Positions 1 through 6,789 of a stretch of DNA of 64,000 nt are shown here, one piece after another. Source of the stretch: DATFRY01 sp963764695 (GTDB taxonomy: Bacteria; Myxococcota_A; Polyangia; Haliangiales; Haliangiaceae); NCBI GenBank assembly GCA_963764695.1, contig CAVXTW010000020.1, positions 1,116,001 to 1,180,000 on the forward strand, read 5' to 3'. Under the pieces are notes generated by a model. The model saw only the letters and a program-made list of their open reading frames with translations. It searched no databases and was not told where the DNA came from. The first letter of the stretch is position 1; each line of letters starts with the position of its first letter. The position numbers and the translations under genes are program-made.

Positions 1-1205
1 ATCTCCGCCCACTCCAGGTGATCGCCCTTGGCCTCGGGCGAGCGCGCGAACCGGTCCATCATGGCCTGGCAGTAGGCCTCGCAGCGCTCCTCGTCCTCGA
101 AGCCCTCGACCAGGATGGTCTCCAGATCAATCTCGCGCTCGTCGTCGCCTTCGTCGGCGCGGCTGTCCTGGCGGGCGCGCCGGTTCTCCTCGCCCGGCAG
201 CCACACCGGCACCTCGAGCGCGACCTCGATGGTCCCGACCGCGGTCGGCACCGCCGACTCGCGCCGCCGCGGGGCTCCGCCGTCCCAGGCGTCGGCCAGA
301 TCCGGCTCGGCCTCGATCAGCTCCGCGGTGGCCTCGATGATGGCGGCGACGCCGAGCAGCTCGTCGCGACCGAGCGGGCGCGTCACCAGATCCGGATCGA
401 CGACCACCGCGGCCGGGTACGCGTGCGGCCCGGCCAGCTCCCAGCCGTGGCTGCGGATCTCGCGGGCCAGGACCTTGCCGATCGCGCTCCGCTCCTCGAA
501 GCCGAACATGAGGTGGCGCGGGAACGCCGGCTGGCCGCCGGCCTCGATCACGTCGATCGCGTCGCTGTAGGTCGCGGCGTCTGCCAGGGAGCGGAACAGC
601 ACGAACCCGTACGACTCGCCCATCTGACCGACCACGCACAGCGCGCCCTGCTCGATGCCGAGCGCCTCGCACTCGACCGCGGCGAAGGTGTCGGGCGGGA
701 ACACCTGCCAGGGCTGGAGGCGGTAGAGGCGGGCGGCGGCGCGGAACATGTGCCCCATGTCGTCCGGCGAGATGCCGGCGATGAGATAGGTCTCCTCCTC
801 TGCCTCGTCCTCGCCCGCCTCCATCATGTGGGCCACGAACGACTCGGCGACGGTGTCGAGCTCCGGGGTGTCCGACTGGACCAGCGGCACGCCGCCGATG
901 CGACCCTCGAGCGCCGCGAGCAGCTCCGGCCCGGCGACCCGCACTCGCTCCGGCAGCCGCGGCTTGCCGGCCAGCGGCGCGCGCGCCGACTCGACGAACA
1001 ACCCGGCCGCGCGGCCGAGCGCCTCGCGTGGATGGAGCAGCTCGCAGCCGACGATGAGGCCCGAGCCGGTCTCGACCCAGAGCAGCGCGGCCGGCCGGTA
1101 CGGCTCGCCGCCGTCGAACGCGTACGAAGGGCTCGAGATGATCCCGGCCACCCACTCGGGGCAGCGCGGGAGTCGGGACAGGATCGCCTGGTCCTGGTCG
1201 GCCAT
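1..1205 (-). CDS. hypothetical acidic protein, C-terminus cut by window edge
   Basis: This is a long open frame on the minus strand starting with ATG at 1205 and still open at base 1, so about 401 residues are visible and the C-terminus is missing. The translation is fluent (MADQDQAILSRLPRCPEW at the start) and soluble, with no signal peptide or membrane segment. It has an acidic patch around residues 130-140 and a short core with 'MGESYGFVLF' near residues 195-204. That core reminds me of DUF6930/DUF7309-type proteins, but I cannot confirm this. The overlapping plus-strand frames here have shadow-like composition. It diverges from the VOC lipoprotein gene by about 47 bp. Function unknown. 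Confidence 0.7.
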   Translation of the reverse strand, partial: MADQDQAILSRLPRCPEWVAGIISSPSYAFDGGEPYRPAALLWVETGSGLIVGCELLHPREALGRAAGLFVESARAPLAGKPRLPERVRVAGPELLAALEGRIGGVPLVQSDTPELDTVAESFVAHMMEAGEDEAEEETYLIAGISPDDMGHMFRAAARLYRLQPWQVFPPDTFAAVECEALGIEQGALCVVGQMGESYGFVLFRSLADAATYSDAIDVIEAGGQPAFPRHLMFGFEERSAIGKVLAREIRSHGWELAGPHAYPAAVVVDPDLVTRPLGRDELLGVAAIIEATAELIEAEPDLADAWDGGAPRRRESAVPTAVGTIEVALEVPVWLPGEENRRARQDSRADEGDDEREIDLETILVEGFEDEERCEAYCQAMMDRFARSPEAKGDHLEWAE

Positions 1206-1252
1206 ACCCTGTGTCGTAGCACCACACTCCAACGGCGAAAGGGAAAACCGGC

Positions 1253-1762
1253 GTGAGACGCCCCCCAGGTGTTATCGTCGGCCCCGTGCGGCTGACGACG
1301 ATGCTGACGGCGTTCGGGGCGATGGCGGTTCTCCTCGGGTGTGGCAAGAGCGGCGAGACACCCTCACCGCTGGCCGAGGCGGCCAGGAGGTGCGCGAGCG
1401 GCGACGCGGACCTCTCGTGCACGGTGCCCATCTTCAACGTGCGCAGCCTGCGGGCCAGCAGCAGCTACTACCGGGACGCGCTCGGCTTCAAGATCGACTG
1501 GCAGCACGGCGAGCCGCCCGACTTCGGATCGGTGAGCCGCGGGCACTCGGTCATCTTCATGTGCCAGGGCTGCCAGGGAACCCCCGGCGCCTGGGCCATG
1601 CTGTTCACGCCCGACGTGGACCGCCTGCACGACGAGTTCCGCAACAAGAAGGCGATCATCCGGATGGCGCCGACGAACATGCCGTGGGGCCTGCGCGAGA
1701 TGCACGTGTCGGATCCTGACGGCAACGTGCTGCGCTTCGGCACCGGCATCGACCACGACTAG
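1253..1762 (+). CDS. VOC (glyoxalase/bleomycin-resistance fold) lipoprotein
   Basis: The 169-residue protein has a short signal peptide ending in a lipobox (LLGC, Cys30), so it should be lipid-anchored in the cell envelope. Residues about 57-165 read as one vicinal-oxygen-chelate half domain: 'VPIFNVRSLRASSSYYRDAL' at its start and 'MHVSDPDGNVLRFG' near the end are typical of the family. Such proteins bind metal or small hydrophobic molecules; the substrate here is unknown. The GTG start at 1253 has an AAGGGA ribosome site 8 bases upstream; an in-frame GTG at 1286 is the alternative. Exported, lipid-anchored VOC proteins are less usual than cytosolic ones. Confidence 0.8.
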   Translation: MRRPPGVIVGPVRLTTMLTAFGAMAVLLGCGKSGETPSPLAEAARRCASGDADLSCTVPIFNVRSLRASSSYYRDALGFKIDWQHGEPPDFGSVSRGHSVIFMCQGCQGTPGAWAMLFTPDVDRLHDEFRNKKAIIRMAPTNMPWGLREMHVSDPDGNVLRFGTGIDHD

Positions 1763-1770
1763 CGTCGCGA

Positions 1771-3081
1771 TCAGGCTCGGGCGTCGCGGACGCGCACCAT
1801 CCGGTCGACGAGGACCATGAGCAGCGGCAGGGCGATCGAGGTCGCCACCGCCGCCCAGGCCAGCTCTCCCATGCCGACCAGCGCACCGTCGGCGCGCTCG
1901 GTCAGGATCTGGGTGGCGAGCACGGCGCCGGTGGCGGAGCCAAGGTGCTGCACCGCCGACTGCGCGGACATGTAGCGGGCGCGCTCCGACGGTCCCGGCA
2001 CCCGCGATGCCAGGGTCTGGATCGGCACGAACCGGAAGGTGCCCGAGACCATGAAGCCGACGAAGATCGGCAGCACCGGCATCCACGGTGGCGGCGCGAT
2101 GAAGCCGACCACCATCACCGACGCGAACAGCGCGGATCCGCCGGCGCCCACCAGCGGCGCGCCGTAGCGGTCGGTCAGCCAGCCGGCCAGCCGCGAGGTG
2201 GCGAAGCTCAGCACGCCGCCCACCATGTAGAGCAGGCCCAGGTGCTCGCGCGGGTAGCCCCGGTTGAACTGGAAGTAGGCCGAGAGGTTGGGGATGAGCG
2301 CGAAGTTTGCGATGACCGCGACGAGCATGACGCCGAGCGCGAGCTGCACCACCGGCCGGGCCAGCACGGCGCGAAATGGTGCCGGCGCCGAGCGGCCGGG
2401 ATCGAGGTGGCCGCGCTGGGGCGGCAGCATCCACATCGACGCTGCCGCGACCACCAGGCCGAGCCCGGCGACGGTGAAGAACGGCGCCCGCCAGCCGCCC
2501 AGGCGGGCCAGCTCGAGCCCGGCCGGCACGCCCAGCACCGACGCGACCGAGAAGGCGCTCATGACCGCGCCCAGGGCCCGGCCGCGGCGATGGGGCGGGA
2601 CCGCGTCGGTGACGATGGCGATCGCCAGCGCGGTGGCCGGTCCGCCGAAGGCGCCGGCGAGGACGCGCGCCGCCAGCAGGGTGCCGAGCCCGATGGCGAA
2701 GCCGCCGGCCAGGGTGCCGAGCACGAGGCCGGCCAGCGCGACCGCCAGCGCGCGGCGCCGGTCGAAGCGATCGAGGAAGAATGCGCCCGCGATGCCGGCC
2801 ACCGCCGCCGCCAGGGTGTAGCTGCCGCCGATCAGGCCGAGCTGCGAGCTCGGGATGCCGAGGGCGCGGGCGAAGTCGGGCCCCATCGGCATCACCATCA
2901 TGAAGTCGAGGACGTTGATGAACTGGACCGCGCCGATCAGGAAGACCAGTCGCCGCTCCGACAGCGGCGCCGGAATGGGCGCGGGACCCTGGGCGGTGTC
3001 GGCGCGCGGGTCCGGGTCGCTCGCCCGGCGGCGGCCGACGCCCCACGCGCGGCGCCCGGGTGAGATCGTTGCGCTCGACAT
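1771..3081 (-). CDS. MFS transporter, probable SoxR-controlled efflux pump
   Basis: The 436-residue protein has a roughly 40-residue polar N-terminal tail followed by about 12 hydrophobic segments typical of the major facilitator superfamily. An Arg-rich loop between helices 2 and 3 ('FFLDRFDRRRAL') matches the family's conserved motif. It should be an inner-membrane proton-driven exporter; the substrate is unknown. It is divergent from a SoxR-type regulator. A sox-box promoter lies directly upstream (3089-3119) and points into this gene, which suggests induction by redox-active compounds. With that promoter the transcript would begin almost at the ATG, so translation is either leaderless or starts further in. 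It ends 9 bp from the VOC lipoprotein gene (convergent). Confidence 0.88.
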   Translation of the reverse strand: MSSATISPGRRAWGVGRRRASDPDPRADTAQGPAPIPAPLSERRLVFLIGAVQFINVLDFMMVMPMGPDFARALGIPSSQLGLIGGSYTLAAAVAGIAGAFFLDRFDRRRALAVALAGLVLGTLAGGFAIGLGTLLAARVLAGAFGGPATALAIAIVTDAVPPHRRGRALGAVMSAFSVASVLGVPAGLELARLGGWRAPFFTVAGLGLVVAAASMWMLPPQRGHLDPGRSAPAPFRAVLARPVVQLALGVMLVAVIANFALIPNLSAYFQFNRGYPREHLGLLYMVGGVLSFATSRLAGWLTDRYGAPLVGAGGSALFASVMVVGFIAPPPWMPVLPIFVGFMVSGTFRFVPIQTLASRVPGPSERARYMSAQSAVQHLGSATGAVLATQILTERADGALVGMGELAWAAVATSIALPLLMVLVDRMVRVRDARA

Positions 3082-3088
3082 GGACTGA

Positions 3089-3119
3089 ACTGTGGGGGTT
3101 CAAGTGCGGTTGAAGTCAA
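3089..3119 (-). promoter_or_regulatory. SoxR-type promoter with sox box
   Basis: Read on the minus strand there is a -35 TTGACT (3119-3114), a 19-bp spacer, and a weak -10 CACAGT (3094-3089). The 19-bp spacer is the hallmark of MerR/SoxR-activated promoters. The spacer region contains TCAA-N6-TTGA (dyad at 3099-3114), the same spacing as the classical sox box (TCAAGTTAACTTGA). It sits between the MFS gene and the SoxR-like gene and drives the MFS gene. Confidence 0.72.
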
Positions 3120-3145
3120 GAGCCCCCCATGGTGTGCTCGGCGCG

Positions 3146-3599
3146 ATGGACAAGCCGCTCACCATCGGCCAGGTCGCGCGTCGCAGCGGGGTGGCGGCGT
3201 CGGCGCTGCGCTTCTACGAGGAGCGCGGCCTGATCGCGTCGCAGCGCGCCCGCTCCGGCCACCGCCACTATCCCGCAGTCGGTGCTGCGGCGGGTTGCCT
3301 TCATCGTCTTTGCCCAGCGCATCGGGCTGTCGCTCGAGGAGATCGGCGGCGAGCTGGGCAGGCTGCCTGCCGACCGGGTGCCGACCGGGCGCGACTGGGC
3401 GCGGCTGTCGGCCGGGTGGACCTCGCGCATCGATCAGCGGATCGCCGAGCTGGAGCGGCTGCGCAGCGGGCTGACCTCGTGCATCGGCTGCGGGTGCCTG
3501 TCGCTGGCGCGCTGCAAGCTGGCCAATCCGGCCGACCGGCTCGGCCGCGTGGGCCCGGGCCCGCGCCTGTGGCTGCGCGGACGCCGGGCCGGGTCGTGA
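3146..3599 (+). pseudogene. soxR: SoxR-type [2Fe-2S] MerR regulator, interrupted by a +1 frameshift
   Basis: The first 43 codons encode a MerR-type winged helix ('LTIGQVARRSGVAASALRFY', 'RSGHRHYP'). The rest continues in the next frame ('SVLRRVAFIVFAQRIGLSLE'), ending with CIGCGCLSLARC. This is the SoxR iron-sulfur pattern C-x2-C-x-C-x5-C, at about residues 112, 115, 117 and 123 of the repaired protein (E. coli SoxR: 119-130). Removing one base at 3275 (TATCCC-g-CAG) restores a single 150-residue protein. SoxR senses redox-cycling compounds through oxidation of this cluster. It is divergent from the MFS pump and the sox box between them fits direct control. As sequenced it would give a truncated DNA-binding fragment; a sequencing error is quite possible. 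Confidence 0.8.
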
Positions 3600-3614
3600 C
3601 GCGCCCGGTCCGGA

Positions 3615-6305
3615 TCAGTCGCGCAACGCGGCCAGAGCCCGGCCGCGCTCGTGGTCGGAGCTGATCGCGCCGGCCACCTTGCGGTAGGCGGTGCGCCCGC
3701 CGGCGTCGAGCGAGACCTCACCGGCCAGGGCGATGAGGGCGCGGGCGCGCTCGTAGTCCGACTTCATGCGGCGCACCGCGTCCAGGTAGAGCGCCACCTG
3801 GCCCGACGGCAGGGCGCCGGCGCCGACCAGAGCGATCAGCACGCGCGTCCGCTCGTAGTCGCTGCGCATCCCGGTGGCGGCCACGAGCGCGACGCGGGCC
3901 GAGGCGGCGGTCAGCTTCTGCCGCGTCATCAGATCGATGAGGACGCGGGCGCGCTCGTAGTCCGACTTCATGCGGCTGATGGCGGTCAGGTAGGTCGGCT
4001 GCAGGCTGGTCTCGACCAGGCTGGCGTCGGAGATGGCCATGAGCACGCGGGCGCGCTCGTAGTCGGAGCTCATCGCCACCGCGGCATCGAGCGCCATGCG
4101 GGCGGCCGCGCGGTCCAGCTTGGGGCGCCGGAGGATCTCGATGAGGACGCGGGCGCGCTCGTAGTCCGACTCGACGGTGGCGGCGGCGCGCAGGAAGGCG
4201 GCGCGCGAGCCGGCCCCGGCCAGCGGATGCTTGCCGCCGATCAGCATCAGGACGCGGGCCAGCTCGTAGTCGGACTTGATGCGCTGCCCGGCTACCTGCA
4301 GGGTCCGCTCCACGGTCGGCTCGTCGAGCCGGCGGACCTCGAGCATCCGGCGCAGATAGGTCGAGCGGACGTGGTCGCCGCCCAGGTGCGGGATCTCGGC
4401 CAGCACGGCGGCCGGCCCGCCGCGGGACAGGAGGTGCGGCACGCGGCGGTCGGCGGCGAAGCCGGAGTTGCGCTCCAGGGTCAGGAGCAGGGTGCCGAAC
4501 CAGCGGCGCGCGGCGTCGTCCATTGCGCGGGCCTGGCCGTTGACCTTGTACTCGTGGCGAAGCGTGCCGCCGGGGCCGGGCGTGACCCGCACGACGCGCA
4601 GGTCATCGCGGACGCGCTCGGCGACCGCGAAGTAGCCGCCGGCCGAGATGCGCTCGATGCCGCTCATGTCGGGACGGAAGGTGACCGTCCCCTGGGAGCG
4701 GAGATCGATCGTGCACTGGCCGCGCGACCAGAAGCCGACCATGGTGCGGCGGCCGCTGTCGTCGTCGATGGAGACATTGCGGGTGATCCGGCCCTGTCCG
4801 TCGCACTCGGCCGACCATGGCGGGCCACCCTCGTCGCTGGCCTCGTAGTGGCTGTGATCGCCGGCGCCGGCGGGCGGAGCCGGTGGCGCGGGTGGCGCGG
4901 GAGGCGCCGGCGGAGCAGGGGGCGCGGGGGCGAACACGTCCCGGGAGCCGGCGGACGCGCCGGGTCTGCGCTGGGCTGGTTCGGCAGGCTCGGCCGGTTC
5001 GGCAGGCTCGGCCGGTTCGGCAGGCTCGGCCGGTTCGGCAGGCTCGCCTGGTTCGGCAGGCTCGGCGGCGCGGCCTTGCTCGCCCGACCCGGCCACCGTC
5101 GTGTGCGCGGAGCCGGCCGGGCGCGCGGAGGCGCAGCCGATGTCGAGCACGGCCAGAGTCAGCAGCACCGCCGCGCCGGCGGCCGCGACGAGGGTGATCG
5201 CGGTGCGCGAGACCGTGCGGCGATCGACGTCCGGATCGAGCACCGCCACCACCCGGCCCTCGAGCTGCGAGCGCCGCGCCATGGCCAGCGCCGCCGGGTG
5301 GCTGCACTGGGGCGGGAGGATCGCGGCGATCTCGAGCAGGTCGCGCGCATAGGTGGACGCCGGCGTGCCGCAGTTGAGGACGTGGTCGTCGCAGGCGCGC
5401 TCGCGCTCGGCGCGCATCTCGCCGATCGCCTTCCACACCAGCGGGTGGAACCAGTACACGACCGCGGCCAGCTCGCCGACCCACCGCGTGAGCGCGTCGA
5501 CGCGGCGGACGTGGGCCAGCTCGTGATCGAGCACGGCGCGGCGCCGGGCCGCCGACCACTCGCGCGCGGCGCCCGGCATGATCACGACCGGCCGGAGCAC
5601 GCCGAAGGTGACCGGCACGTCGAGCGCGTCGCTCCAGCGCAGCGACACCGGCCGCCGGATCGCGAGCCGGCCGGTCGCCGCGCGCATGACCGCATGCAGG
5701 CCCGGATCATCGACGGGGGCCGCGTCCCGCAGGAGCGAGCGCAGCCTGCCGCGGCCGGCGACAAGCCGCGCCGCCATCAGCGCCACGCCGATCAGCCACA
5801 CCGCGAGCAGCACACCGGTCCACGAGGCCAGGCGCGACAGCGGGTCGGGCGACGCCGGCACCGCCGGAGCGGCAGCCACCACCGGCGCGGCCGAGCCGGG
5901 CGCCTCGATGGCCACGACCGGGCTGGTCGAATCGAGGGCGATGACCGGGCTGGTCGCCGCGATGGTCGGCACCTCGGCGCCGGCCGGCGTCACCACCGGC
6001 GTGGCCGCGACCGGGACATCCGGCATCAGCGCCATCACCGGCTCGCCGGCGACCGGCGCGACCACCTGCACCGCGACCGGCGCTGGGTTCTCCGGCGCCG
6101 GCAAGATCGGCATGGACAGCCTCGGCATCACAAGCCCGAGCAAGGGCAGCAGCACGGCGGCGCCCAGCGCGGACGTGAGCACGACGTAGCGCAGCGCGGC
6201 CGGGCGGGCCCGCAGCGCGCGGCAGGCTAGCAGGGCGGCGGCCAGCAGCGCGGTCGCGCGCAGAGCGGCGTCGCCGAGCGGTGCCAGGATGGTGGCGGCG
6301 TCCAT
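3615..6305 (-). CDS. BlaR1/MecR1-like M56 antirepressor metallopeptidase with C-terminal repeat array
   Basis: The 896-residue membrane protein has helices near residues 15-60, 160-185, 275-290 and 367-390, with the zinc-peptidase motif HELAH at 261-265 and a downstream E-R-E-R-A-C-D-D segment expected to supply the third ligand. This is the M56 family, which cleaves a BlaI/MecI-type repressor after sensing an envelope signal. After the last helix come a (EPA)n linker (about 415-445), an (APP)n linker (about 460-480), a domain of about 200 residues, and then seven repeats of about 34 residues each carrying S-D-Y-E-R-A-R-V-L or a variant. The repeats should lie outside the cytoplasm and may be the sensor. 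There is no penicillin-binding domain as in BlaR1. It starts 2 bp after the BlaI gene and is surely co-transcribed with it. Confidence 0.85.
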   Translation of the reverse strand: MDAATILAPLGDAALRATALLAAALLACRALRARPAALRYVVLTSALGAAVLLPLLGLVMPRLSMPILPAPENPAPVAVQVVAPVAGEPVMALMPDVPVAATPVVTPAGAEVPTIAATSPVIALDSTSPVVAIEAPGSAAPVVAAAPAVPASPDPLSRLASWTGVLLAVWLIGVALMAARLVAGRGRLRSLLRDAAPVDDPGLHAVMRAATGRLAIRRPVSLRWSDALDVPVTFGVLRPVVIMPGAAREWSAARRRAVLDHELAHVRRVDALTRWVGELAAVVYWFHPLVWKAIGEMRAERERACDDHVLNCGTPASTYARDLLEIAAILPPQCSHPAALAMARRSQLEGRVVAVLDPDVDRRTVSRTAITLVAAAGAAVLLTLAVLDIGCASARPAGSAHTTVAGSGEQGRAAEPAEPGEPAEPAEPAEPAEPAEPAEPAEPAQRRPGASAGSRDVFAPAPPAPPAPPAPPAPPAPPAGAGDHSHYEASDEGGPPWSAECDGQGRITRNVSIDDDSGRRTMVGFWSRGQCTIDLRSQGTVTFRPDMSGIERISAGGYFAVAERVRDDLRVVRVTPGPGGTLRHEYKVNGQARAMDDAARRWFGTLLLTLERNSGFAADRRVPHLLSRGGPAAVLAEIPHLGGDHVRSTYLRRMLEVRRLDEPTVERTLQVAGQRIKSDYELARVLMLIGGKHPLAGAGSRAAFLRAAATVESDYERARVLIEILRRPKLDRAAARMALDAAVAMSSDYERARVLMAISDASLVETSLQPTYLTAISRMKSDYERARVLIDLMTRQKLTAASARVALVAATGMRSDYERTRVLIALVGAGALPSGQVALYLDAVRRMKSDYERARALIALAGEVSLDAGGRTAYRKVAGAISSDHERGRALAALRD
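3645..4290 (-). repeat. seven tandem ~102-bp coding repeats ('SDYER' motif)
   Basis: On the plus strand the word 'cgctcgtagtc' or a close variant recurs near 3647, 3750, 3850, 3952, 4051, 4157 and 4261, a spacing of about 100-106 bases. Each copy encodes the core of one helical-looking protein repeat in the M56 protein (SDYELARVL, SDYERARVL x3, SDYERTRVL, SDYERARAL, SDHERGRAL). The first and last copies diverge most. Confidence 0.85.
4980..5069 (-). repeat. five tandem 18-bp repeats encoding an EPA-rich linker
   Basis: The 18-base unit ttcggcaggctcggccgg starts at 4980, 4998 and 5016, with degenerate copies at 5034 and 5052. In the M56 gene it encodes a Glu-Pro-Ala linker just after the last membrane helix. 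Such near-identical units suggest recent slippage, so copy number may vary between strains. Confidence 0.9.
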
Positions 6306-6307
6306 GA

Positions 6308-6697
6308 CTATCTCCCCTCCGACTGGGCCTTGCGGATCATGGCGAGCAGGCGCTGGCGCTGGTCGCGGGTCAGCTTGGTCTCGGGCAGGTCGAGCAGGGC
6401 GGCGACCGCGCTCTCACCCGATCCGCCGAAGAACGTGTTGACCAGGTGGCGCAGCGCCGAGCGGCCGGCCTTCGACGTGTCGCCGACCGGGAGATAGACG
6501 TAGCGCAGACCGTCGCGCTCGTGGGTGATGAACCCCTTGTCCTCGAGCAGGCGCAGCATCCCGCGCACGGCCGAGTAGGTGGGCGGGTCGGGCAGCTCGG
6601 CCAGGACGTCGGCGACAGAAGCCCGTCCCAGGCGAAAGAGGATGTCCATGATCTGGCGCTCGCGGCGGCCGAGCTCGCTGGCGGCGAAGTCCGTCAT
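6308..6697 (-). CDS. BlaI/MecI-family transcriptional repressor
   Basis: The 129-residue protein has the full BlaI layout: an N-terminal winged helix (residues about 8-75, 'LGRRERQIMDILFRLG', 'YSAVRGMLRLLEDKGFI') and a C-terminal dimerisation part ending near 'LTRDQRQRLLAMIRKAQ'. BlaI proteins bind dyad operators and are cut by the partner M56 peptidase when a signal arrives. The M56 gene follows 2 bp downstream. Two tandem TGCTA-N6 dyads overlap the likely promoter upstream, so autorepression is expected. No beta-lactamase gene is adjacent; the targets are probably this operon and sites elsewhere. Confidence 0.92.
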   Translation of the reverse strand: MTDFAASELGRRERQIMDILFRLGRASVADVLAELPDPPTYSAVRGMLRLLEDKGFITHERDGLRYVYLPVGDTSKAGRSALRHLVNTFFGGSGESAVAALLDLPETKLTRDQRQRLLAMIRKAQSEGR

Positions 6698-6710
6698 CTG
6701 GGCCCCTGGG

Positions 6711-6755
6711 TGCTAGTGCACTGACACATGCTAGTGGATTAGCACCTCCTGTCAA
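6711..6755 (-). promoter_or_regulatory. promoter with two tandem dyad operators for the BlaI/M56 operon
   Basis: On the minus strand a -35 TTGACA (6755-6750) is followed after 16 bp by TAGCAT (6733-6728). One dyad, TGCTA-N6-TAGCA (6729-6744), overlaps the -10 region. A second, imperfect copy, TGCTA-N6-TGACA (6711-6726), begins 18 bp away and covers the start-site region. Two helically phased sites over the core promoter suit cooperative binding of a dimeric BlaI repressor. The half-site differs from the classic TACA/TGTA of staphylococcal BlaI. Confidence 0.7.
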
Positions 6756-6789
6756 GACCGATCGCCGGCCGCGCGCACGCGGCGCCGCG

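Noticed and set aside
3282..3599. independent small protein with four cysteines
   Set aside because: It is the C-terminal half of SoxR in the shifted frame. The start GTG is only a codon inside the helix.
4980..5069. 18-bp tandem repeat as CRISPR or VNTR element outside a gene
   Set aside because: The units are in frame, contiguous without spacers, and encode a Glu-Pro-Ala linker. It is a coding tandem repeat.
3651..6230. 859-residue open frame on the plus strand opposite the M56 gene
   Set aside because: The composition (Arg/Gly/His-rich, no domains) is that of an antisense frame of a GC-rich gene. The minus-strand frame has clear M56 motifs and repeats.
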